Made by a program: the position numbers and the translations under genes | Part shown: positions 19,601 through 29,500 of the stretch, in pieces | Position numbering within the stretch: the stretch's first letter is position 1 | Layout: the number at the start of each line of letters is the position of its first letter | Notes under the pieces: model-generated | Databases searched by the model: none | Told to the model about the DNA's origin: nothing | Seen by the model: the letters and a program-made list of their open reading frames with translations, nothing else | Assembly (NCBI GenBank): GCA_041660405.1 | Contig: JBAZWL010000007.1 | Location: forward strand, 108,019 to 172,018 | DNA: 64,000 nt | Direction of reading: 5' to 3' | DNA from: Taibaiella sp041660405 | Lineage (GTDB): Bacteria > Bacteroidota > Bacteroidia > Chitinophagales > Chitinophagaceae

Positions 19601-19714
19601 TCTTTCTACGAATACGACCAGGAAGGTAACCTGATCCGGACAAAGAAGGAAACTGAAAAAGGTATTATCACGGTAATGGAGTCCCGCAGTGCCAACGTTA
19701 AAAAAAGTAATTAA
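13637..19714 (+). CDS. giant SpvB/RHS-type protein, first half of a split RHS pair, 2025 aa
   Basis: After a signal-like segment (about residues 8-32) the protein opens with TDMVDMFTGDFVYNIPLMDV, then SYHGGGDMEQEASWVGLGWN. This is the entry motif of SpvB/YD-repeat proteins of Bacteroidota (established family knowledge). A glycine-rich beta region follows (about 115-270), then a long beta-rich body. Near the end (about 1995-2015) is one YD-type repeat, SFYEYDQEGNLIRTKKETEK. It has no RHS core motif and no toxin tip. It is followed by a strong hairpin, a LolA-like gene and a second RHS giant carrying the core and tip. The pair resembles TcB/TcC-type or plug-plus-shell halves of an RHS cage. That assembly is inference. 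Confidence 0.8.
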   Translation: MLYNKRIIKFTAKIMLCTLTCQLVFPAVSSALTSGPSQPEVQSFEPVGTTDMVDMFTGDFVYNIPLMDVEGYPINISYHGGGDMEQEASWVGLGWNINPGVINRTPRGMPDDFNGDSIKKTLNIKPEKNIRVGLGGGIELLGVGTPLINISADLKLSLNISNYRGVSADMALAAGVNIAGMASAGINLGVNSQNGADIDYNLGLSFSTSAIISSDIAVGVGVNFGSGYSTRSGLKDKTFSANVGVTYKGSGIGTGTQATVPIGVKNIIPVVTNSSVMKMYRGQIKLGGELFWAYPHGAVFGMVSTLKYDKDGSRKGYGYLYAQNADDAAIMDFTRDRDGMFNSTMHYLPLGNMTYDIYSVSGQGTGGSFRPFRNDFGSVHDPAVSSTGFEGGVNVEAGLGYLFEVGADITVSNTDITSGPWHDYERPFTNKTAGNIYENTYFKQAGEATAVNPGLFDAIQGINPIKGTQTTGIPDKKPGSTMQRDPRGNLVSYFTGDEASQPGVATSQQLYSYISTNGFAGGPDAPKTAIPRVGDNRKGYHISEVVQTQTDGRRYVYGLPAMNNIQDEVTFAVDPSGDPSGIATYYPNDPTINNDNGRDHYYSKTSTPAFAHSYLLTSVLSTDYVDIKGDGVTDDDFGSFTKFNYTLKDAAYGWKAPYGDMKAQYDPGFKSDGQDDKASYLSGTREQWLTHSIETKNFVAEFYTSVREDGRGVDVNNDLSYKLDSIKLYNKHDRFINQAAAVPIKTVMFGYDYSLCANVPNNVNGKGKLTLKNIYVRYGNSDRSMISPYQFKYGNNFGYNVVNRDRWGGYKESNNGMSNVDFPFVDQNDPDLDKYASAWSLETITLPSGGNINIQYEADDYAYVQDRAAMEMFKLKGLGNSTNYSTSSQLYLDKNTPCRYFYFDRRLSSEKAGLSFQDNYLKGQKILYYNFDTRLVDNKYEPIKGYAEVEEVGACPDGTHGYIKTKAVPLKGGGANLNHVTYTALNFARYYLPHIIFPGSDPDASGLSNILSGIQYAFSELVSFAKNPVKRMVEEQKAKEVRLASSFMRLNSPGLKKKGGGQRVKQLAFYDNWKALAGGNSQDATYGKDYSYTTEDAGGYGTISSGVASYEPQIGGDENPLREPVNYSVQAGSKFPPNDPVGVYQELPLGESLYPGAMVGYSRVTIKSIHQQEGRSAQGMDIYDFYTAKDFPIQAMATPLDELDNQTYYEFTEQRRVYEGTQGYTLIFNDMHGKPKRTEHRIIKPSTGQTELVSYQQYIYNTENGKLSNNVPVIEYDPVAGKMKKVQKQVGYEADLTIDTREKKEHTSSTTGYINFNFFTIAIIPFPMFFAYGADFDFKNEFRSVVATKVVQQYGILKEVQSSQEGALTTVRNEAFDPVTGQALITSVNNEFKDKEYSVNYPAYWGYKSMGPSYQNTGYEENFPLVPVINHAAIIPVNAMANYKVGDEVYMTYNGGATNAWVTSMYIESPSSTVTPFKCTAPWCLGLSAANLHIVDTIDLSNLNSTVQLSIFIPNSCIDNLFLRNDCGNQRLILKPRYKSAFPQTGTLTDVRLKIVRSGAKNQLNESIQSYTGMSVPFDNNGYLKDNLDNLINISAREYSDTLTAILPKYDSLQNPASWDSLNVYVNGTRQIKRVSKEYAYIKNRDYPGNSQRNAGLFSAKTLWQIGTYTDGCIFNGYKYCAIDTSVIPNGIPYPGGAYGNPTPNFYADLTQNRLYILKMPDLSPPNYSMEYNHLVPHPIDDRNWVVARSVTKYSPWGFEIENKDAIGNYTAAMYGYNNQLPVALAQDAKQHEMFSDGFEDFQLLQLMANFARMSCSPFGNMFPLASLPSSTVYGKFAIPGSGAITINGSNAHTGKYALATTGSPTMPLNISAEPVTAGQPRYLPFSMQYNKQYIVSYWFKPKAISGIITTYSAPSGFQLKSNIIEGWQLAEAVITVPATGSIYDLQLPKDAYVDDIRVLPIDANMKAFVYHPVNQKLIATLDENNFASFYEYDQEGNLIRTKKETEKGIITVMESRSANVKKSN

Positions 19715-19722
19715 GCTTTATT

Positions 19723-19752
19723 CCCATCTCTTTCCGGAATGAAAGAGATGGG
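19723..19752 (+). terminator. intra-operon hairpin
   Basis: An 11-bp perfect stem (19723-19733 with 19742-19752) with an 8-nt loop lies 9 bases after the 2025-residue gene and 18 bases before the next start. The T tract is weak (ttatatacc), so it may stabilise the upstream mRNA or reduce read-through rather than end transcription. Confidence 0.6.
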
Positions 19753-19770
19753 TTATATACCAAAAGAACA

Positions 19771-20505
19771 ATGAGAAATTATAGTTTCATAACCCTATAC
19801 CTGCTGCTTTTCCTATACCCGGCCGTGACCGCCTGTGCACAGGGAGGAAATCCATCTATGGCGGACCTGCGCAGCATTGCCGCAAAGGTGAAAGCGCTGG
19901 ACAGCTACAGCTACGAAACGGTTACGAGTGCCGTGTTCCCCAATGGCAAAAAGGACCAGATGACCACAACCGTGTATATGGACCGGACGCATAAGCGGTT
20001 AAGCTATAAGACGAACACCGAGGTTGTGTTGCTTACCGATAAATGGGCCTACCAGGCCAATCACAAACACAAGACAGTTGGTGTATTTGACGTTGTCCGC
20101 TATAAGGCTAAAAATAAATTGCAGTCACTCGATGCTGTGTTTAAGAATAATATCACCGCGACCTTCATGGATTCCGTTGTGCTGCATTCAGGCAAACTGG
20201 TTTCCTCAAAAAGAAACGGTGACCTGCTGACTTTCACTTTAAAGTTCCCCGATGGCCTTACCCTGGAGGAAATGGTTATTGTCTATAATACGGCAAAAGC
20301 CTTGCCACAACAAATTATAACCCGCTCCTTTTTTGCTGCCGACGATTCGGGGCTTGGTAAAGGTTCCCGTATTGAAACCATAAGTAAAAACTATACCACT
20401 ACTGTTCCGGAATCCATATTTGATCCGGGTCAATATTTCCGGGTACAGGGCGGCAAGGTACTGCTGTCGCAATTTAAAAACTATAAAGTCACCTCACAGC
20501 TATGA
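19771..20505 (+). CDS. LolA-like secreted protein or lipoprotein, 244 aa
   Basis: A signal segment (residues 1-23) contains VTAC, which could be a lipobox, and AQ, a signal peptidase I site. The mature part begins with a helix (MADLRSIAAKVKALDSYSYE) and then shows an antiparallel pattern of extended strands, as in LolA/LolB half-barrels that carry lipids or hydrophobic peptides. Its stop overlaps the start of the 3608-residue RHS gene (ATGA at 20502-20505). Tight coupling suggests a stoichiometric or chaperone role for that protein. Confidence 0.65.
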   Translation: MRNYSFITLYLLLFLYPAVTACAQGGNPSMADLRSIAAKVKALDSYSYETVTSAVFPNGKKDQMTTTVYMDRTHKRLSYKTNTEVVLLTDKWAYQANHKHKTVGVFDVVRYKAKNKLQSLDAVFKNNITATFMDSVVLHSGKLVSSKRNGDLLTFTLKFPDGLTLEEMVIVYNTAKALPQQIITRSFFAADDSGLGKGSRIETISKNYTTTVPESIFDPGQYFRVQGGKVLLSQFKNYKVTSQL

Positions 20506-23500
20506 ACAGGAATATAAACCCCAAGATAAAAACATCACTTCGTTTATTGTCCGTTACGGCATTACTGCTGCTGCTCTGTGCCTGGGGCGGCACCCCTGTA
20601 CAGGCCCAGGCTTTTGACTTCCGCCCTACGGAAGCCAGTGAGAAAAAGACTGCCCTGCAAATAAAGCAACACAACGGCTTTATGGATACCATTATTGTAC
20701 GGCAGGACAAGTGGATTGAAATGGTTAACAACGGTCCATCCTGGGGCAGTAACCTTAAATTCAAGAGTGTCCACGCTTTCGTAAAGTTCTATATCAACCA
20801 CGCCTACCCGGTGAAGATACCAGAGGCCTATACGTTCAGGCTGACCTATAAGGTATACGGGTATGGTAATATGGCCGATACCAATGCCTATACTTCTTTT
20901 AATGATACCCTTACTATAAGCTATAAGCCGGATTCCCTTTCATCTTTCCAGGACCTACAGTATAAGAAATACAGTAACTTCCATAAGATTATGGTTGTGA
21001 TGACGGGCCTGTATAAAATTGACGGGGCAGGTGGTACTCCGGTGGCTATGGACCTTAGTATGGCGGGCCCTTTTAGTTTACTCAACTTTTACGTGGAAGG
21101 CTCTATCCTGATCCAACCTTATCATAAAAAAGTGCAGACAGGGTCGGGCTATGTTAGTGTATACGGGACCTCCGCTCCCGCGATGAATATTGATCATGAT
21201 GCAGTAGCCAATGATTACCTGCCGGTAAAATGGACGGTGTCCGGGGCGAATCTAAACAGCGTCCTGGCATTAACACCAGTTAACTACGAACTGGAATGGA
21301 CTTACGTGGATAATTATAAGGTCAACGCTTCCACAGGTGCTATTACCACAATTCCGGCTACATCATTGCCGTATAATTTTAAAGAGAATAGCACCCGTGT
21401 ATGGCTGGATACCAATTACTATAAGATCCCGATGATCTACCAGAAAGGTTATGTGCTATACCGGGTAAGAATGGTACGACCAGATTCCGTGCAATACCGG
21501 TACCCGGTTTACGGGGCATGGTCTTTAGCAAATGAAACCGGCATGGTAAGCAGTGTAGGTAATACCAATATGTTTGAGATTACCCAAGCTCACCTGAGTG
21601 ATAGCCTTAACTGGCAATATACCGTATCCTTTGCCGAGCAGGGAAAATACAAACATGTGATGAGCTATTATGATGGTATGCTCAAGAACAGGCAAAGCAT
21701 TACCCGCTTCAATAGCATGCCCGGCAAGCTTATCGCTACCGAACAGGTGTACGATTATGAAGGCAGGCCATCGATAAGCCTGCTGCCCACACCGGTTACT
21801 TCCGGCGCATTCCGTTACCAGTTCAACCTGACCTTAAACGGGTCTACCGGCCTGCCGTACAAAGCACACGATTTTGATACCCTGCAAGGGGGCGTATGCC
21901 CATTGGATAATGTACCATCCCCGCTGGCCAATGCATCGCCTGCAAATATCTATTATTCACCACTTAACCCCGACAAAGCCGGTTTCCAGAAATTTGTTCC
22001 TGACGCCGGAGGCTATCCTTTTGTTCAGACCATATATTCCCCCGGCTATGACGAACGGGTGGAAAAGCAGGGCGGGGCAGGCGATAGCCTGCAGATCGGC
22101 TTTAACCATAACGTAAAGAACGATTATGTAAGTGCTGACCAGATGGACCTGAACCGCCTGTTCGGAACGGATATCGGATGGTCGGGCTTCTATCGGAAAA
22201 CAGTATCCCGTGACCCCAACGGGCAGCTATCGCTGAACGTAACGGATTACAAAGGTAAGACCGTAACCAGCTCTATGATAGGCATACCGGATACAACAAT
22301 CCATTCTATTGTAGCCAATGAAAACCTCCCGGATACCAGCTTTTACCAGGAAGACCATATAGCCGGTACAACCCAGCAGGTCCTGGGCAATAAGATTATC
22401 CTGGACAAAAACTTTTTTAATGATGCAGGTGGCAATAACCTCGCCCAATATATATACACCTTTAAGCCTTTCCCTACATTCTGTCCCGGTAAATACCTCA
22501 CGGTTGCTGCCCGGTATGATTATACCATCTTTGATGAATGCGGTAATATAGACCTGGATACCGGTGGTGTGTTGGGTATCAGCGGCGTGACCAGCTCCGG
22601 CAGCCCGGTTACGACCAGTACTGCGCAAATTCCTTTTTATATGGAAAAAGGTAAACACAGTCTGCATAAGGAGCTCACGATAAATACCGATGATGTAGAT
22701 GTGGCAGTAGACCAGTTTATGGCCCTTTCCCCTGCAGAAAACTGCTTGAAGAATGAACCCTGGTTTATCAAAGAGGCGGTGCTGTCCAAAGAGTTCCCAT
22801 GTCCTGAAGAATACAACGACATGGATTGTAATTCCTGTGAGGGTAAAAAATTCCAGATGATGCAGGAACTTTGGCCGAATAAGGATAGTGTATATATGGA
22901 ACGGAAGTATGGCATTTACCGGCAACAAGGTAGCGGACTGGTGGCAGGAAATAACAATTCGATCTTTACCATTATCTCGGGCGGTGGCGACCTGGGCCCT
23001 ATAGTATACCGTTACCAGGACCCTTGCATGGTACAATTGCCTGCCAGTGTAACCAAAAACGGTCATACCTATACCAACCTTCAGTCCCTTCCTGTAGACA
23101 CTTTTATTTACATTTTCAATGATGATATAGCGGAAGCATTATTGCCGATGCACCCTGAATATTGCGAACTGCTCAAATGCTTTGACGATAAATATGCCGA
23201 TAAATTACGTAGCATTCCTGATGCCAACATAGCTGAACAGCTTGGTTTGATGTCTTTAACGGGCATGATCAATGGAGATCCGCTATACGCAAAAATGCTT
23301 ACACTGCCTTCATTATACCCTAATGCTTTTGATACACTTGCCCATTTTGCCGCAGGCATAAGCCTGGATACCATGGCCCTGATACAGGCGTATTGCGGAT
23401 GTAATGACAGCACCATGTTCCAGGATTGCCGCAACAATATATTCGCTTCGCAGATCAACGGAGGTATACTGTTGAACGATTATGTGAAGGAGCGTTATTT

Positions 23501-26500
23501 TGAAACTGTAAGGAATCTATATATTGCCAATCGCAGCCGCTACCTCTTTAACCTTAGCCCCGTAGGTGCTTTAGCCGCCTGCACTACCTGCCAGGATGTG
23601 CGTATGACTTTAGTACCACTTCCGGTATTTATGACCTTTACCAATCCGGGTGGTGGGCTGGCTACAGGCCCTGGTAGTTTACTGGGTACCCTGCAAACCT
23701 TAAACCCTGTAGCAGCAGGTAACCTCAGTACTTATTTTACCCTGTTGCAGACTGTCAACCTGGATACGCTACAGCAGCTTAACGACAGTGCCTATCAGGT
23801 ATATACGAGCAACGACTCCACCTTGTGTGCCGGTGCTGTAGATGCCATCATAGTGCAATTGGTAAACTGTGCTGCCCCCGGTGGTTTAAATGGCTTACGC
23901 AATTCCCTGCTGGCACTGTGCCAGAGTGGCCAGGTAAGCGGGGGGTACTTTACCCCGGACCAGATAAAGACTGCTTTGCAGCAAAATGGTCTTGCCATTA
24001 ATGATATTTGTAACCAGTACCTGGTCAATTATGACAATAATATGGATTATTCGTCGGCCCTGGACCAGGGCGGCTTTACATGTAACAGTGATGCCTTTTA
24101 TAATGATGCCGAAAATACCTTGAATGACCCTGATGTAATAGGCGTACTGAAAAATGCCGCGACATCGGCCACGCTGAACCTTTCAGCAGGTAATCAGTTC
24201 CAACAGGAATTGATAGCGGCGTTGGGCGCTACTTCCTGCACGGTAAGCTCCACCATAAATACCGGGACCCATGTACAGACACTAACCTTTGCCAATGGTG
24301 CCCAAACGGTAAACCTCTATTTTAAAACGGCTGCCAGCGGGTCTTGCGCCAGCCCTTTCATCACCCCTCCGGGCGAAGATATTTACATAGAGGTGAACTG
24401 CGTAAATCCACCTAATGGTTTCGCCAACGGCTATATTGGTAAGTACAGTTTTGCAATTATAGTTTCCCATGATTTTTATACCTGCAACCTCCAGGCTTGG
24501 AATGATAAGATCATGATGAACCATGAAGGGGAAAACCCTATTGCCGGATGTGTACCCTGCACGCAGATGCGCTCCCTTGCCAATGAATTTATCCTGTATA
24601 CTATGCAGCAACAATTCCAGGTGAAGGGTACTGACCATCCTTATTTTAAGACCATGTTCCGTAATTTTTGCAATTACAGGCTTCAGAAAGCGTATACAGA
24701 AGCACAATATATGGATTTTATGGAAAGCTGTGCTTTATCGGATTACATGCCTATCGGTAGATATGCTACTCATGTAACGAAGACCTTTACCAACGAGGCT
24801 GATATGTTCAGCTTCGTAAACGGTGCCAACAATCTGGATCCCTCTATACACCTGGATGCTTTAATGTATAAATTCGGTACGGTACAGTACCAGGTAGATG
24901 TAAACTTGAACAGCGCACCGAAGGATAAGCTCCGGATGCTGAAAAATTATTTTCTGACCTTCCCGGGAATAAGTTACAATATCCCCTGGGCAAACTCGGT
25001 GAGCCCAAATACTATGGGGGCCTTATTTGTAAAAGCTTCTTCGTCATTTAATCCATCATCCGCCATCTTTGGCTCAAGCGCCAATCCCTTTTTCTTCACG
25101 TTTTTTGGGACTTATGATCTGTGGACCGGGAGCAGTTATGAGCCTACCCGCATTTACGGGGTAAAAACGCCTAACGTAAATGCTTACAGTGACAACAACA
25201 GGAATGCCAACCTGTTGGTAAAATATATCTACGACAATGGTATTGACGGCGTGTGCTACCCCAGTATCCATATCACATACAACAGCCAGCATGATCTGGC
25301 CGAGAAGCAGGTATACCTGCAAAAAGCGTACAGCTACCTAAGCATGCCAATCAATACGGTACTGGACTCTTTGCAGGCCCAATTCCTGGAGGCAAGCGTT
25401 CCCATCTTTAACGGAAAGCAGTTAAGCTACGGCCATCCGGCACAACCGGGCAATATCCAAAACCTCTATGTAGCCGACCCTGCTACGGCGACCAACAATA
25501 CGCATTACAGCAAACTGACGTACATCATTGATAAGGTAAGAAATTACCTGCCGGGCAATGCCTTATTCTTTGCCGGTGGCAATACGAGGAATGTACCTGT
25601 ACCGTCCGGGGAAATACTGACTGCTTACCGTTGCCGCGATACGGCCTTCTGGTACCGTTATTTCGGACCCGGCGATACGTTGTACAATGTATTTATCCGT
25701 ATCCCTGCCTATATCGATACAACCTACTTTGCGGGTTACCAGTTCCAGGGCATGACCTTTAACCCGGGCGAAGGCAATTCGTTTTCGTTTACCATTGGCC
25801 TGAAAAATATAAATGCACCGGTAAAAGAACTTGTTTTAAATGGCTTTACTGATTTTGTGGTGGCCAAAAACGAGGTGCTCAGGGATGTGCTGATAGCGCA
25901 TGCCGTAAATGAAGAGATACCTGTTGCTGATACGGTCAATAACTGTGAACGCCAACGACTGAACGCTGCCATTTATGAAGGGAGAATCAATTACAAGATA
26001 TATATTGATTCTGTCCGGGCAAAGCTGAGGGGTGATTTCTATGCTTACATCATGAGTTCAGGCATAGAAGAAAAACTGTACGTAGGTTATAGAAACCAGC
26101 GCTTCAACTATACGCTGTATTATTATGACCGTGCGGGCAATCTGACCCGTACTATACCGCCAGCCGGGCTGGCAACGCTGGCCGGCAACCTGCTACCGGC
26201 TGTAGATGCTGCAAGGGCTGCAAACAGCGGAGCTTACCTGCCTTCGCACCATAAGCCTTCACAATATAAATACAATACTCTGAACCAGGTGATCGACCAG
26301 GAAACGCCCGATGGTGGCCGTACCGAATATTTTTACGATGCAGCAGGAAGGGCGATCTTTTCCCAGAATGCGAAGCAAAGGGAAGCCGGCCGTATGACCT
26401 ATACCCTGTATGACAGGCAGGGCAGGATCATGGAGACCGGTCAGGCTAAAATTGCCTGTGACCCTTATTTCCCTCCTTATCCGTCACCTACAGACCTGGG

Positions 26501-29500
26501 CAATAACCCATGCTCTTATTATGTGGCCGGTACTATTACCCCGTTCCCGCCACAAGTACAGGACCTCAAATCTTACCCCCATAGTGATATCGTGGCTTAT
26601 GTGCGGGCATTGAACCGGGAGGAAGTAGTGCTGACCCGCTACGATAAACCGGCCCTGGACCTTTCCGCACAGGCAGGTATGGGCGCTCAGGATAACCTGC
26701 GTAAAAGGGTAGCTGCCATTAAATACTTTGACTATCTGACCCCGGCCGATACCGCATTTAACCTCTATGATTATGCCATGCACTTCAGCTATGATATTGC
26801 CGGTAATGTAAAGACCCTTACACGGGACTATCCATCATGGAAGGCAGTCCATCAGCAGTTTAAACGGGTAGATTATGATTATGATGTGATTAGCGGAAAG
26901 GTGAATTTGCTGAGCTACAACAGGGGTTTTGCGGATCAGTATTTCCAGCGCTATGGCTATGATGGGGACAACAGGATCACAAAGGTGGAGACCAGCAGCG
27001 ATGGCTATATCTGGAAGCATGATGCTGAGTACCAGTATTACCAGCACGGGCCGCTGGCGCGTATGAGCCTGGGCGACCTGAGGGTACAAGGTGTTGATTA
27101 TGCCTATACCATACAGGGTTGGCTGAAGGCCGTAAACGGCGATATGTTGGATACGGCTAAAGATATGGGTGCTGATGCCACCGGCAACAGCATTCACGCC
27201 AAAGATGCGGTAGCGCTCAGCCTGGATTATTTTAAAGGCGATTACCGTCCGATAGGCACCACAGCAGTAACGCATATTGCCGATCCGGCAAAGAATATGT
27301 ACAACGGGAATATACCACGGGCCACGACTTCCGTTGCGCCGTTCCCCTCGCTGAATACGAACTACGTGTATGACCAGTTGAACCGTATCATTAAAGCCCA
27401 GTATGCTTATGTGAATCCTTATGATGGGCAATTGGATAACACTGCGGATTATTATAGTAAATATGCCTATGACCCTGACGGGAACCTTCAGAAGCTAGTG
27501 CGTAACGGTAATTCCGTAGGCACAGGTACCCAGATGATGGACAGCCTGGAATATAAGTACCCCAACGGGCAAAACAATAATAAACTGGACAATGTCCTGG
27601 ACTATGTGTCCAACACCTCTTTCCATAATGATATCAAGCATTATACCAATGCAGCCTCTTCGCGCTACCTGTATGATGCTACCGGCAATACCATTAAAGA
27701 CCTGGTAAGCGGCCAGGATACGATACTCTGGAACCATTACAATAAGGTGACAGAGACCCGTAAAGATACCTCGGGCCACGGCCTTTACTTTGCCTACGAT
27801 GGAGCAGGCAACCGCTACCTCAAGACCGTTTCGCTTAACAGCGGCGATACTAGCAAGGAGCGTTCCGACTATTACGTACGTGATGCCCAGGGCAATATCC
27901 TGGCCATATACGATATGGAAAACGGGTATAAGATGACCAAGACTGAGTGGATCGAATACATTACCCAGCAGTATATACAGGAATTTGGTCCGGGGATAGT
28001 ATGGGACCATGTTATCGGTCCTTATTACGGACAGGTAGGTTATTTTAAATCATCTTTCCTGCAACAGGTACTGGCCAATAGTGGTTATGTAACACAGGAG
28101 ATCGATGCCCACCCGTTATCGTATTATGTAGCCAATAGCGAAGTGGTAAAAAGCAATATACTGGCCCACACAGGGGGATATGCTGACTTCTATGGCAGTA
28201 TGCGCAGCTGGTCGCAAAGCAACAACCAGCCCCTGCTGGGCAGCGCCCTCTATAACCGCTTGAATAGTGATAAAGAGGCGAACGCCTCCTTTATGGATGC
28301 CTTGCTGCGGGAGAATATCGACCCTGTAATCAGGACGCACGCTATGGAACTGATGTGCCTTAATGCCGATACTTTATTTAAAGACGCGACAAGGGGAATA
28401 GGGCAACTTTATGACACAAATGGCTGCGGCGCCAATGCCGATGCGCTGGTAAACAGGTTTGTCCAGCAGCCGGAAGCTATCCATGAGTTTTCGTCCATAG
28501 TGGCGCAGCTTGCCACAGATCCGGTTTACCAGAACGGTTACTGGAACTTTGTACGCAGCCTGAGCCTGGATGAAACCGTATTGGGCCACCCGCCCTATAC
28601 CTCCACCACGCAGCAGGGTGTACTGATCCCTTATTTCGAGGAAGCCCTGCGTACCCACTCCAACAGTGCGGCCATGGGCAGCTTCCTGGATACCTGGACG
28701 CCTGCACGTGCATTGCTGAAAAGTACCAATGATAATAACACGCTGTTGCAGGTAGCCTACGACCAAAGCCCTGCCGCCTTTATAGGCAACTTTGTAACCT
28801 ATACCGGCAATATGCAACCGGTGTACTACGGACTTCAAAACATACCCTGGCTTACGGGTGTTTACTTCATAGAGAAATTTGCGAAGATTGATACCGTAGG
28901 CACGATCATCCATACGGTGTATGAGAATGTACTGCACTCGAAGCGTATTTCCCTGTCTTCGCACCACCTGTATGGCAGCAGCCGTTTGGGGACCAAGGAT
29001 TACTTAGCGGGACAATACTATATGCTTTGGGACTACAGCGGGCCACAGACCATCAGCGATACGGCAACGCTGCTTACCCGCCGGCCCTGGTACAGCAGGG
29101 AGTACAACGATGTGATATCGGGTCTTGCGTTGCAACCCTGGGGCATGACGGAGATGAACGCCTTTTTAGTAAGCCACCAGGTAGGGCAGAAGCAGTATGA
29201 ACTTACCAACCACCTGGGCAATGTTCAGGCCACGGTAAGCGACCTGCCTTCGTTCTATGCCGCCAATGCGGGCGATACTATCAGGCAGCATTTTCCAGCA
29301 CTGGTTACGGCCTACGATTATTATCCGTTCGGTATGCTGATGCCGGGCAGGGGCAGCGACAGTGCTACAGCATCAGGCAGTGCTGGCGGTAATATCCTGA
29401 TCGTATATAACGATTTCAGTGATGGCACCACACAGGGCTGGACCAAAACAGGTGGCAATGCAGATGCTATACTGAACGACAACGGCACCTTGAAAACAGT

